Shown here in pieces: positions 1 to 9,105 of a DNA stretch of 37,127 bases (position 1 is its first letter; each line of letters begins with the position of its first letter). The notes beneath the pieces are model-generated. The model searched no databases. It was not told where the DNA came from and worked only from the letters and a program-made list of their open reading frames with translations. Both the position numbers and the translations under genes were made by a program. Origin of the DNA: Dehalococcoidia bacterium (lineage in GTDB: Bacteria > Chloroflexota > Dehalococcoidia > GIF9 > AB-539-J10); the NCBI GenBank assembly GCA_030611085.1, contig JAUWQI010000013.1, positions 1 through 37,127 of the forward strand, written 5' to 3'.

Positions 1-50
1 AGATAGTTTATGAAGATAACTCTCTGAAAAATCGTTTTGAGCCGCTTCCT

Positions 51-140
51 TGTCATTCAGAGCCCGCCCCTCCCTGTCATGCTGAGGGAGCGACGCGACC
101 GAAGAATCTCGCTCAAGATAAACTCCGCGAAGAATCTCAC
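51..140 (+). repeat. GAAGAATCT-family repeat abutting the carA start codon
   Basis: TGTCATTCAGAGCCC...TGTCATGCTGAGGGAGCGACGCGACCGAAGAATCTCGCTCAAGATAAACTCCGCGAAGAATCTCAC, ATG 2 nt downstream. Confidence 0.9.
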
Positions 141-141
141 C

Positions 142-1428
142 ATGGCTAAAAAGGCAATTTTAGTTCTTGAGGATGGCTCGGTTTACGAAGGCAATGCCTT
201 TGGTGCTGAGACTACTACCTACGGCGAGGTGGTCTTCAATACCAGCATGACTGGTTATCAGGAGATGCTGACAGACCCTTCCTACGCTGGCCAAATTCTA
301 GTGCCTACCTATCCTTTAATCGGCAACTATGGCATCAGCCAGAGCGATTTTGAATCCAGGCAAATTCAGGTAAGGGGCTTTGCCGTTCGAGAATATTGCT
401 CCCAACCCAGCCACTGGCAAAGCACCCGCACTTTACATGAATTTCTTGTAGCTAATGGCATCCCTGGCATAAGCGGCATAGATACCCGTGCTCTAACCCG
501 CCACATAAGGTCAAGCGGAGTGATGATGGGAATCATTACATCAGAAATGACGGCTGAGGAGGCATTAAAAGAGCTAAAGGACTTGCCTAAATATGATTTC
601 ACCGATTTTGTTCATCAGGTTAGCACAGAAAAATCGTATGCGTGGCAATCCAATACGCCTGTCACTGCGGATTCTTCTCTTCGTGTCATTCTGAGCGAAG
701 CGAAGAATCTCACCGCTCAGGACAGGCTCCTCGACCGAAGAATCTCGCCCAGGACAGACTCTGCGAAGCAATCGCACATCATAGTCATTGACTACGGTTT
801 GAAATACAACATACTGTGCATCCTAACTCAATTTGGCTGTCAGGTGACTGCTGTTCCTTGTACCACCTCAGCAGAGGACATTTTAGCATTGAATCCCGAT
901 GGCATCGTTCTTTCCCCCGGTCCTGGCGACCCTGCTCTCCTAGATGATATAACGGAGACAGTGAGAAAGCTTATAGGTAAAAAGCCGATAATGGGAATAT
1001 GCTTGGGGCATCAGCTCATAGGCAGAGCTCTAGGAGCTAAAACTTTCAAATTAAAGTTCGGACATCGTGGCGGCAACCATCCCGTCCGTGACTTAGCCAC
1101 CGGCAGAGTTTATATCACTGCTCAAAATCATGGCTATGCCATAGATGCCGATACCGTGAAAGGGGGACTTGAGGTCAGCCACATAAACCTAAATGATGGC
1201 ACAGTAGAAGGGCTTCGGCACCGTGATTTGCCCATTCTATCAATTCAATATCACTCCGAAGCCTCCCCAGGTCCTTGGGACAATATGTATCTATTTGAGC
1301 GATTTCTGGAGATGGTGGGGATTTCTAAAAGCGGTACACAAAAGCAATTAAAGAGAATCGGTGGAATTGGTGCTGATGAAGGAACTTCAGGACGAGAGCA
1401 CGATAGGTGGATTTATGGGGAAGGTTGA
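142..1428 (+). CDS. carA: Carbamoyl-phosphate synthase small subunit (glutaminase)
   Basis: MAKKAILVLEDGSVYEGNAFG... and glutaminase motifs SPGPGDP, GICLGHQL, QYHSE. The ORF track starts at 37, but residues 1-35 are translated repeat; ATG at 142 is in frame and matches the normal CarA N-terminus. Contains an in-frame repeat-derived insertion (about 684-774). Confidence 0.95.
   Translation: MAKKAILVLEDGSVYEGNAFGAETTTYGEVVFNTSMTGYQEMLTDPSYAGQILVPTYPLIGNYGISQSDFESRQIQVRGFAVREYCSQPSHWQSTRTLHEFLVANGIPGISGIDTRALTRHIRSSGVMMGIITSEMTAEEALKELKDLPKYDFTDFVHQVSTEKSYAWQSNTPVTADSSLRVILSEAKNLTAQDRLLDRRISPRTDSAKQSHIIVIDYGLKYNILCILTQFGCQVTAVPCTTSAEDILALNPDGIVLSPGPGDPALLDDITETVRKLIGKKPIMGICLGHQLIGRALGAKTFKLKFGHRGGNHPVRDLATGRVYITAQNHGYAIDADTVKGGLEVSHINLNDGTVEGLRHRDLPILSIQYHSEASPGPWDNMYLFERFLEMVGISKSGTQKQLKRIGGIGADEGTSGREHDRWIYGEG
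684..774 (+). repeat. GAAGAATCT-family repeat inside carA
   Basis: GTGTCATTCTGAGCGAAGCGAAGAATCTCACCGCTCAGGACAGGCTCCTCGACCGAAGAATCTCGCCCAGGACAGACTCTGCGAAGCAATC; encodes RVILSEAKNLTAQDRLLDRRISPRTDSAKQS. Confidence 0.92.
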
Positions 1429-1462
1429 CTATGGGAGAGATTTCGAAAGTAGCGGAGGAGAA

Positions 1463-1759
1463 ATGGCCAAAAAATACACCATAATGCAGGAGCCTAATTA
1501 CCCTGAAGAAGGCTATACAGTCAGGGTGATAGCTTTGCCTGGGTGTATTACCTATGGGCGAACCAGAGGAGAGGCTCTGGAAAGAGCTAAAGAGGCAATA
1601 GAAGGTTTCATTGAAGGACTGCAAAAGGCAGGCGAGCCAATTCCTGAGGAGGTCACTCCTGCAGAATTAGAGACGGTGAAGGAGCAAACAATCAAGATAA
1701 GGGGGCATTATGGCAAACATATTGGTTATCGAGAGCGGGGAAGGGAGACCTTTAAGTGA
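1463..1759 (+). CDS. HicB-like antitoxin-fold protein (orphan)
   Basis: MAKKYTIMQEPNYPEEGYTVRVIALPGCITYGRTRGEALERAKEAIEGFIEGL: HicB/UPF0150-like pattern; no HicA adjacent. Start chosen at internal ATG 1463 (ORF opens at 1361). Confidence 0.7.
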   Translation: MAKKYTIMQEPNYPEEGYTVRVIALPGCITYGRTRGEALERAKEAIEGFIEGLQKAGEPIPEEVTPAELETVKEQTIKIRGHYGKHIGYRERGRETFK

Positions 1760-2849
1760 GGTTGAGTTTACTGAGGAGGCTAAGTTGCAGAGTTATTTGG
1801 AGGAACATCCATCCTTAATTCCCATAGAGGACATAGATGAAAACGCGGCTCCTTTACTGTGCATCGGGAGGGAGGTCGGCGTTCCCTCGGGCTCTATAGA
1901 CCTGCTCTTTATTGGCAAAGATGGGGTTTTAACAGTAGTGGAGACGAAGTTAGCTAAAAATCCTGAGGCTCGCCGCACAGTTATAGGGCAGATAATTGAA
2001 TATACCTCCTACATTTATGACTGGACTGCGGATGATATTTATAGAGCAGCCGATGAGTATTTCTCAAAATCAGACAAAGCACCTGCAAATTACAGAGGGC
2101 ACACGCTTGATGAGGTTATGGAAAAATTCAGCGGGGGTGATTTTTCAGCCGATGAAATTAAAAAAGATGTTGAGCAGAACCTGCGCAGTGGCAAAATTCG
2201 GCTGTTAATAGCAGTAGATAAGCTCGTTGAGCCATTGAGGGCAACCGTTACCTTCCTCAACGAAAACAGCAACTTTGATATCTACTTGCTTCAGGTAAGG
2301 AACTTTGAGGAAAGCGAAGCAAGAAAGGTTTTGATTCCAACTCTATTTGGATATACCAAACCTCAGCCAGGGAAAGGCGAAATGAGAGTCCCTTCAACCG
2401 AGCAAAATTTCTTCGAGGATGTAAAACAAAAATGTGATGGGGAGACACAAGAGCTTATCAAGAAGCTATATGAGTTTACTAAGGAAAAAGCAGTCAAAAT
2501 AGGATGGGGAACGGGAGCAGCTAGGCGCTCGTTTATCTTTCACGGGGTTAAGCCAGGATTGTCTATCTTTACTCTTTTCTCCAATGGGTCGATGTGGGTC
2601 AATGTAGGCTGGGCAGAAACATGGGAGAAGATGTTAGGCAAGGAGAAGAAATATGCCTTGTTAAACTTTTTTATGACAAAGCTGGGGCAGATTCTACAAA
2701 CTAATGTTCCAAAAACCAACACTCCAATGTTTACTCCGCATATAAAGAGCCTTGCCGAACGGGATAAGATGGAGCAATTTGAGGAGGCAATTTTGTCCCT
2801 ATGCCAGAAAGTGGAAATCAGCGAATATGAAGTTGAAAGTCCAGCATAA
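1710..2849 (+). CDS. NucS/DUF91-like PD-(D/E)XK nuclease family protein
   Basis: N-terminal GSIDLLFIGKDGVLTVVETKLAKNPEARRTVIGQIIEY matches the D...ExK core of NucS/DUF91-type nucleases. Overlaps the preceding gene by about 50 nt. Confidence 0.7.
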   Translation: MANILVIESGEGRPLSEVEFTEEAKLQSYLEEHPSLIPIEDIDENAAPLLCIGREVGVPSGSIDLLFIGKDGVLTVVETKLAKNPEARRTVIGQIIEYTSYIYDWTADDIYRAADEYFSKSDKAPANYRGHTLDEVMEKFSGGDFSADEIKKDVEQNLRSGKIRLLIAVDKLVEPLRATVTFLNENSNFDIYLLQVRNFEESEARKVLIPTLFGYTKPQPGKGEMRVPSTEQNFFEDVKQKCDGETQELIKKLYEFTKEKAVKIGWGTGAARRSFIFHGVKPGLSIFTLFSNGSMWVNVGWAETWEKMLGKEKKYALLNFFMTKLGQILQTNVPKTNTPMFTPHIKSLAERDKMEQFEEAILSLCQKVEISEYEVESPA

Positions 2850-2858
2850 GGAGAAACA

Positions 2859-3494
2859 GTGCTTAAGCTATTTTTAGACATTGAAACCTTGCCAGGGGAG
2901 GAGTCCTTGAAAGAAGAGTTCGGTGAAAAGGGATGGGGCAAAAGTCAGCTAGACGGGGACTATGGGCAAATCCTTTGTGTTGGTTACATTAAGGAAACCC
3001 CGGAAGACATAACCCAAGAAGTCATAAAAGGAGATGAATCTCAATTGCTAAGAAGGCTTCAGAAAGGAGGGGAAGGATTTATCCCCAACCCTACAAAGCG
3101 AGGCGAGCCTGAAATACTCCGAGGGTTTTGGGAGATGGCAAAGGATGCTGACCTGTTCATCGGTCACAATGTCTTAGATTTCGATATTAAATTTATCATG
3201 AAGAGGTCGATAATTCATCAAGTAAAACTGACAAAGGAGATTAGCTTTGCAAGATACCGTAACGAGCCTGTCTACGATACCATGCATGAGTGGGAAAGAT
3301 GGAGTGGTTACATAAGCCTTGATAAGCTGGCAAAAATTCTGGGATTTGAGTCCGCAAAGGAAGAGCTAGATGGAAGCAAGGTCTATGATTATTACATAGA
3401 AGGCAGGCTTGAAGAGATATATGCCTACTGCATGGCAGACGTGGAGCTTACCAGGAAGATTTATAACAGGATAAACTTCGTTGAGGAAAAGTAA
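2859..3494 (+). CDS. DEDDy-type 3'-5' exonuclease (PolB-exonuclease-like / RNase H-like)
   Basis: DIETLPG (ExoI), GHNVLDFDIKF (ExoII), YCMADVELTRKIY (ExoIII, YxxxD). GTG start; TAA directly followed by carB ATG. Confidence 0.75.
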   Translation: MLKLFLDIETLPGEESLKEEFGEKGWGKSQLDGDYGQILCVGYIKETPEDITQEVIKGDESQLLRRLQKGGEGFIPNPTKRGEPEILRGFWEMAKDADLFIGHNVLDFDIKFIMKRSIIHQVKLTKEISFARYRNEPVYDTMHEWERWSGYISLDKLAKILGFESAKEELDGSKVYDYYIEGRLEEIYAYCMADVELTRKIYNRINFVEEK

Positions 3495-6400
3495 ATGTCC
3501 AAAATCTCTAAGGTCTTAGTCATTGGCTCGGGTCCGATAATAATTGGGCAGGCGGCGGAGTTTGATTATTCGGGAACTCAGGCGTGTCGAGCGCTGAGGG
3601 AAGAGGGTGTCACCACAGTTCTGGTGAATTCAAACCCGGCTACCATAATGACTGATGAGGGCATTGCTGACATTGTCTATATTGAGCCGCTTACAGTGGA
3701 TGTTTTAGCTCGTGTAATTGAGAGAGAGCGGCCTGATGGCTTATTGCCTACCCTGGGGGGACAGACAGGATTAAACCTGGCAGTGGAAATAGCTGATGCT
3801 GGAATATTGGATAAATATAATGTCAGGCTGCTGGGAACATCTATTGAAACCATCAAGAAGGCTGAGGAAAGGTCTTTATTCAAGAAGCTTCTTACTGATA
3901 TTGGTGAGCCCGTGCCTCAGAGCGCCACAGTAAAATCGGTGGCAGAAGCCAAAGAGCTGGCGAAGTCCATTGGTTTACCTCTCATCGTCCGCCCTTCTTA
4001 TACCTTAGGCGGCACTGGAGGTGGCATTGCCTATACTATGAAACAGCTTGAAGCTGTAGTCACCAATGGCTTAGATTGCAGCATGAGCCATGAAGTTTTA
4101 GTGGAGCAATGTCTTCTGGGCTGGAAGGAAATTGAATACGAAGTTATGCGGGACGCTGCTGATAACTGCATCACCATCTGCAATATGGAAAACATTGACC
4201 CTATGGGGGTGCATACTGGCGACAGCATCGTAGTAGCTCCCAGCCAGACTCTTAGCGATAAGGAATACCAGATGCTCAGGTCAGCCAGTCTGCGAATTAT
4301 CCGGGCTTTGGGTATTGAAGGTGGCTGCAACGTACAGTTTGCCCTTACCCCCAGTCCAATAGTTGCGGAGAAATGGGCTCCCGACCAGAGGGAAGTTACA
4401 AAAAGCGAATACTATGTAATTGAAGTTAACCCCCGTGTCAGCCGCAGCTCAGCTTTGGCCAGTAAAGCCACCGGTTATCCTATCGCCCGAGTGGCAGCCA
4501 AAATAGCTATAGGAAGAAGGCTTGATGAAATACCTAACAAAGTTACTGGAAGGACACTAGCATCTTTTGAGCCAGCTCTGGATTATTGCGTGGTTAAAAT
4601 CCCGAGGTGGCCTTTTGATAAATTTGCTTCAGGTGATAGGGAAGTTGGCAGCCAGATGAAAGCTACTGGCGAAGTGATGGCTATTGATAGGTGTTTTGAA
4701 GCAACTTTGCAGAAGGCAGTGAGATCTTTGGAGTTCAGTAATCGCACTCTCCTTTGGGAAGACCCTGGCTGGAGCAAGAGGGAAGGACTTGATGGCTACC
4801 CACTTAACCCCAACGATTTGAGGGTGTGGGCAATTATGGCGGCTCTGAGAAGGGAAGCCGCGCCCGAGGAGCTTTCCCAGCGCACTGGAATAGACCCCTG
4901 GTTTATTTACAAGTTTCAGAACATCGTCAATATGGAGAGGCGACTTCTCTCCGAGCCGCTGAACCCCGAGCTTTTGCTGGAGGCAAAACGGCTTGGCTTT
5001 TCTGATGAGCAAATTGGCACCTTAGCTGATAGGTTAATGGAGCAGGTAAGACAAACTCGCCATGAGTGGCACATTCGCCCGGTGTATAAGAAGGTGGATA
5101 CCTGCGCTGCTGAATTTGATGCCGAAACTCCTTATTTCTACAGCACTTATGAGAAAGAGAATGAAGCTGAACCGCTGGAAGGCAAGAAAGCCGTAGTCAT
5201 TGGCAGTGGTCCCATACGCATTGGGCAGGGAATTGAATTTGACTATTGCTGTGTCCACTCCGCCTGGGCACTTCAGGAAGTGGGAATAAAAAGCATTTTG
5301 GTTAATTCCAATCCAGAAACGGTTTCCACCGATTTTGATACCAGCGATAGACTTTACTTTGAAGCTTTAGATGAGGAGAGCATCCGAGATATACTGGAGA
5401 ACGAGGGTCTTGCGAGTGAAGCGGGTGGATTTCTGGAAAATCCTGCGAGTTTTTTGGGTGAAAAGCAACCTCCAGCCTCTATCGTGCAATTCGGTGGGCA
5501 AACAGCTATCAACTTAGTTGAGCCATTGGCTCGCAGTAACCTGCCGATACTTGGCTCTGGTGCTGATGCTATAGATATAGCTGAAGACCGTCATCGATTT
5601 GAAGATTTCCTCGATAGGCTTGGCATTCCCCAACCGCCAGGCGCTGGCGTCTCATCCATTGAAGAGGCATTAACTATAGCTAGCTCTCTAGGCTATCCCT
5701 TGCTAATACGTCCTAGCTATGTTTTAGGTGGTAGGGCTATGGAAATTGTACACGATGAAACTGAGCTAATTCGCTACCTGACCTTAGCTCTAGAACTAGA
5801 TAGTCACCACCCTGTCCTCATTGATAAATATCTGCAAGGCAAGGAGGTTGAGGTAGATGTCGTTGGCGATGGAGAGAGGGTGCTTATCCCCGGCGTAATG
5901 GAGCATATTGAGCGGGCTGGCGTGCATAGCGGCGATTCTATTGCAGTTTACCCCGGTGTGGATTTAACTGAAAATGAGGTAAATACCATGGTGGATTACG
6001 CCACCAGAATCGGGTTAGCTCTTCAGGTCAAAGGATTGATAAACATACAGATGGTGATTGTGCCTGAAAATGGTTCTTCTTCCATATATGTTCTTGAAGT
6101 AAACCCTCGAGCTAGCCGGACTGTCCCCTTCATCTCGAAAGTAACTGGTGTGCCTCTGGTGCGAATTGCCATCAAAGTAATGGCTGGCATTAGCTTAAAA
6201 GAGCAGGGCTACAAGGGAGGATTATGGAAGAGGCAGAAGCTGATAGGCATAAAGGCTCCTGTTTTCTCCATGTCCAAGCTAACCGGGGTGGATAATTATC
6301 TTGGTCCTGAAATGAAATCCACAGGTGAGGTTATGGGAGTTGACTACAGTTTTGACGCTGCCCTGATTAAGGCGCTTATAGCTGCGGGGTTGATGTTGCC

Positions 6401-6821
6401 ACCAAAAGGCAGCCTGTTGCTCAGCATCGCGGATAGAGATAAAAGTGAAGCACTTCCCATAATTAAGAAGTTACATCAACTCAGCTATGGGCTTTATGCT
6501 ACAGAGGGGACCGCGACTATGATTGAATCTGCGGGGCTTCCGGTGAAAATGGTAACCAAGAAGCTAAGCGAGGGGCATCCTAATGTCGCAGATGTTATTC
6601 AGGATGGCTCTGCTAACGGGGTGGTTAATACTGTTACGGGAGGGCGAATTTCTTTGAAGGATGGCTTTGATATTCGGCGTGCCGCTACAGAAAGAAGGAT
6701 ACCCTGCTTCACCTCGTTGGATACTGCCCGAGTGGCTATAGAAGCGCTGGCAAGTACCAGTCAAGTTTTTAATGTGCAACCGCTCAGGGAATACCTAAAG
6801 GGAAGAAATACGAAATACTAA
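3495..6821 (+). CDS. carB: Carbamoyl-phosphate synthase large subunit
   Basis: Full-length duplicated ATP-grasp protein: [65 protein letters not shown]-terminal MGS-like domain. Confidence 0.97.
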   Translation: MSKISKVLVIGSGPIIIGQAAEFDYSGTQACRALREEGVTTVLVNSNPATIMTDEGIADIVYIEPLTVDVLARVIERERPDGLLPTLGGQTGLNLAVEIADAGILDKYNVRLLGTSIETIKKAEERSLFKKLLTDIGEPVPQSATVKSVAEAKELAKSIGLPLIVRPSYTLGGTGGGIAYTMKQLEAVVTNGLDCSMSHEVLVEQCLLGWKEIEYEVMRDAADNCITICNMENIDPMGVHTGDSIVVAPSQTLSDKEYQMLRSASLRIIRALGIEGGCNVQFALTPSPIVAEKWAPDQREVTKSEYYVIEVNPRVSRSSALASKATGYPIARVAAKIAIGRRLDEIPNKVTGRTLASFEPALDYCVVKIPRWPFDKFASGDREVGSQMKATGEVMAIDRCFEATLQKAVRSLEFSNRTLLWEDPGWSKREGLDGYPLNPNDLRVWAIMAALRREAAPEELSQRTGIDPWFIYKFQNIVNMERRLLSEPLNPELLLEAKRLGFSDEQIGTLADRLMEQVRQTRHEWHIRPVYKKVDTCAAEFDAETPYFYSTYEKENEAEPLEGKKAVVIGSGPIRIGQGIEFDYCCVHSAWALQEVGIKSILVNSNPETVSTDFDTSDRLYFEALDEESIRDILENEGLASEAGGFLENPASFLGEKQPPASIVQFGGQTAINLVEPLARSNLPILGSGADAIDIAEDRHRFEDFLDRLGIPQPPGAGVSSIEEALTIASSLGYPLLIRPSYVLGGRAMEIVHDETELIRYLTLALELDSHHPVLIDKYLQGKEVEVDVVGDGERVLIPGVMEHIERAGVHSGDSIAVYPGVDLTENEVNTMVDYATRIGLALQVKGLINIQMVIVPENGSSSIYVLEVNPRASRTVPFISKVTGVPLVRIAIKVMAGISLKEQGYKGGLWKRQKLIGIKAPVFSMSKLTGVDNYLGPEMKSTGEVMGVDYSFDAALIKALIAAGLMLPPKGSLLLSIADRDKSEALPIIKKLHQLSYGLYATEGTATMIESAGLPVKMVTKKLSEGHPNVADVIQDGSANGVVNTVTGGRISLKDGFDIRRAATERRIPCFTSLDTARVAIEALASTSQVFNVQPLREYLKGRNTKY

Positions 6822-6897
6822 ATCCGAAATCCTAAAAGTTTGGAATTTAGAATTTTGAAATTGTTTAGAATTTAGATATTAGAATTTAGGATTTATT
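6806..6897 (+). repeat. AT-rich 'AAATCCTAAATACGAAAT'-family repeat filling the carB-pyrK gap
   Basis: AAATACGAAATACTAAATCCGAAATCCTAAAAGTTTGGAATTTAGAATTTTGAAATTGTTTAGAATTTAGATATTAGAATTTAGGATTTATT; overlaps carB stop and abuts pyrK ATG. Confidence 0.85.
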
Positions 6898-7902
6898 ATG
6901 CAGTCCCTGTGCACTATAACTTCTAATGTGGAAATCTCGCCTGGCGTGCGGCTTATGTGGGTTGAAGCGCCAGATATAGCTGTTGCAGCTCAGCCAGGGC
7001 AATTCATTACGGTGCGCTGTGAGGATTTTATGTTACGCCGTCCCCTCAGCATACACCAGGTCTCACCCCTGTCCTCCCCCTCGACGGGAGGTGAGGCTAG
7101 TCCTGAGCGTAGCGAAGGAACTGGGGAGGGTGAGATTGCCATACTATTCCAGGTAGTAGGCAAAGGCACTCTTTGGCTGTCACAGCGGCAAATAGGGGAT
7201 AAAATAGATGTTCTGGGTTCTTTGGGAAAGGGATTTAGCATCCCCTCTGGCATTGCGAGGCGCAAAGTGCCGAGGCAATCTAAAAACTTGCTACTTGTGG
7301 CTGGGGGTATTGGCATTGCACCGCTCATCTTCCTGGCTCAGTTTGCTTCATCCCAGCATTCGATAACTCTAATTCACGGAGCGCGCACAGCTGCCCAGAT
7401 TTACCCCCTTTTGCCATTGCGAGCCCTTCGTTCCCCCTGTCATTCTGAGCCCTTCACTGTCATTGCGAGCGAAGCGAAGCAATCTCATCTCGCTCAGGAT
7501 AAACTCCGCGAAGAATCTCACCCCTCCGAACAGGCTCCGCGAAGCAATCTCTCTCCTTTGCCGCAGGAAATTCGATTCATCCCCATCACTGAAGATGGTA
7601 GTACGGGCAGAAAGGGCATGGTTACTGATATTCTGCCTGATTTCTTGGATTGGGCTGATCAGATATATGCTTGTGGGCCTGTAGATATGTATAAGGCAAT
7701 GTTGGAATTAACTTGTCATTCTGAGCGAAGCGAAGAATCTAAGCTAAAGAAATGTCAGGTTTCCCTTGAAGTGAGGCTAGGATGTGGCATCGGAGCTTGC
7801 TATGGCTGCACCATAAATACCAAAGGGGGATTAAAGAAAGTGTGCCAAGATGGCCCAGTATTTGAATTAGATGATATTCTATGGGAGGAAGTGAGAGTGT
7901 AA
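6898..7902 (+). CDS. pyrK: Dihydroorotate dehydrogenase electron transfer subunit (FAD / 2Fe-2S), carrying several repeat-derived insertions
   Basis: RRPLSIHQV, LLLVAGGIGIAPL, YACGPVDMYKAM, CGIGACYGCTINTKGGLKKVCQDGPVF. At 334 aa it is longer than a typical PyrK because of low-complexity repeat peptides. Confidence 0.92.
   Translation: MQSLCTITSNVEISPGVRLMWVEAPDIAVAAQPGQFITVRCEDFMLRRPLSIHQVSPLSSPSTGGEASPERSEGTGEGEIAILFQVVGKGTLWLSQRQIGDKIDVLGSLGKGFSIPSGIARRKVPRQSKNLLLVAGGIGIAPLIFLAQFASSQHSITLIHGARTAAQIYPLLPLRALRSPCHSEPFTVIASEAKQSHLAQDKLREESHPSEQAPRSNLSPLPQEIRFIPITEDGSTGRKGMVTDILPDFLDWADQIYACGPVDMYKAMLELTCHSERSEESKLKKCQVSLEVRLGCGIGACYGCTINTKGGLKKVCQDGPVFELDDILWEEVRV
7062..7134 (+). repeat. Third type of palindromic repeat (CTCACCCCTGTCCTCCCC...CTGGGGAGGGTGAG) in pyrK
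   Basis: Ends are near inverted complements; interior CCTGAGCGTAGCGAAGG. Encodes SPLSSPSTGGEASPERSEGTGEGE. Confidence 0.8.
7250..7281 (+). repeat. Short CAATCT-type repeat in pyrK
   Basis: GCATTGCGAGGCGCAAAGTGCCGAGGCAATCT, cf. GTCATTGCGAGCGAAGCGAAGCAATCT. Confidence 0.7.
7413..7550 (+). repeat. Compound GAAGAATCT/CAATCT repeat in pyrK
   Basis: GCCATTGCGAGCCCTTCG...TGTCATTCTGAGCCCTTCACTGTCATTGCGAGCGAAGCGAAGCAATCTCATCTCGCTCAGGATAAACTCCGCGAAGAATCTCACCCCTCCGAACAGGCTCCGCGAAGCAATCT. Confidence 0.92.
7714..7740 (+). repeat. Minimal 27-bp GAAGAATCT repeat in pyrK
   Basis: TGTCATTCTGAGCGAAGCGAAGAATCT encoding CHSERSEES. Confidence 0.92.
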
Positions 7903-7932
7903 CCAGTCACTCTATCATCACAAATTTTCCAT

Positions 7933-7960
7933 TGTCATTCTGAGCAAAGCGAAGAATCTC
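7933..7960 (+). repeat. Minimal GAAGAATCT repeat, intergenic pyrK-yjbQ
   Basis: TGTCATTCTGAGCAAAGCGAAGAATCTC. Confidence 0.9.
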
Positions 7961-7997
7961 TTCAAGTGGGGCGAACTCTTTAGAAGGAGGTAAGAAT

Positions 7998-8417
7998 ATG
8001 ACCGTAGTTACAAAAGACATCACATTTCAAACAAAGGGGAATTGCGACATCATCGATATAACTCCTCCGGTGGCAAAGAGGGTAGAAGAATCGGGAGTAA
8101 GCGATGGGATAGTCACCGTATTCATATCTGGCTCAACAGCGGGAGTAACAACTATTGAGTATGAGCCAAATCTTCTTTCCGATTTTAAACAAATGTGGGA
8201 TAAGGTGATACCTCAAAATATCCCTTACGAGCACAACAAAACTTGGGGAGATGGGAACGGCCATTCCCATGTGCGTGCTTCTTTGCTCAGTGCTTCACTG
8301 GCCATACCTTTTGTAAATAGGAAATTAACTTTAGGCACCTGGCAGCAGATAGTTTTCGTCGATTTCGATAACCGCTCAAGGTCGCGGAAAATAGTGCTCC
8401 AAATCATGGGCGAGTGA
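7998..8417 (+). CDS. YjbQ/UPF0047 family protein (secondary thiamine-phosphate synthase-like)
   Basis: GIVTVFISGSTAGVTTIEYEP...GNGHSHVRASLLSASLAIPF...GTWQQIVFVDFDNRSRSRKIVLQIMGE is characteristic of YjbQ. Confidence 0.9.
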   Translation: MTVVTKDITFQTKGNCDIIDITPPVAKRVEESGVSDGIVTVFISGSTAGVTTIEYEPNLLSDFKQMWDKVIPQNIPYEHNKTWGDGNGHSHVRASLLSASLAIPFVNRKLTLGTWQQIVFVDFDNRSRSRKIVLQIMGE

Positions 8418-8514
8418 ACCAGCTTAACACTGCAATTTGGTGTAAAATAAACACTGGAGCAGTTGGGGATCGGGAGACGCAACAACAATTCATAGCTGAA
8501 AGGAGGTTTGTATT

Positions 8515-9000
8515 ATGGCAATGGGAAGATGGAGGCGAGAGCGTGAACTTATTCCCTGGAGACCTATCAGGGAAATAGACGAAATATTCGATGAGATGGA
8601 ACATCATTTTGAGGATGTTTTTGGTCGGCCTTTCTTCCCGGTAACATGGAAGCGAGCTCCTGCGGTGAGGGCATGGTCGCCGCCCCTGGAAGTGTTTGAA
8701 AGGGAAGATGAATACATCGTGAAAGCTGAACTTCCAGGGATGAAAAAGGAGGAGATTGACATCTCAGTCATAGGAGATACCTTGACTATCAAAGGTGAGC
8801 GAAAGACTGAGAAAGAAGCTAAAGAAGAGGATTACTATCTGTGTGAGCGTTGCTATGGCAGCTTCGAGAGGTCTCTTTCCTTGCCCACCGCTGTGGAAAC
8901 TGGAAAGGTAGAGGCTAAGTACGAGAATGGTGTTTTAGAGATAAAACTACCTAAAATTCCTGAAGCTAAGCCTAAACGAGTTGAGATTTCTGTTAAGTAG
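8515..9000 (+). CDS. Hsp20 / alpha-crystallin small heat-shock protein
   Basis: PPLEVFEREDEYIVKAELPGMKKEEIDISVIGDTLTIKGERK...GSFERSLSLPTAVETGKVEAKYENGVLEIKLPK. Confidence 0.95.
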   Translation: MAMGRWRRERELIPWRPIREIDEIFDEMEHHFEDVFGRPFFPVTWKRAPAVRAWSPPLEVFEREDEYIVKAELPGMKKEEIDISVIGDTLTIKGERKTEKEAKEEDYYLCERCYGSFERSLSLPTAVETGKVEAKYENGVLEIKLPKIPEAKPKRVEISVK

Positions 9001-9105
9001 AATTTGCAATCTTCTGCTTCTCAACCTCATAGACAACAGGCTGAAAAGGAAATTGTAATAGCTTAGAGATTATCAAAAGGGGGACCAAGATATAGGAGGT
9101 GACCA

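Noticed and set aside
5395-5465. Possible repeat insertion in carB ([23 protein letters not shown])
   Set aside because: DNA does not match the repeat consensus; may be ordinary variable linker sequence.
7463-7684. ORF MRAKRSNLISLRINSAKNLTPPNR... overlapping pyrK in another frame
   Set aside because: Repeat-derived open frame inside pyrK; pyrK frame has clear conserved motifs.
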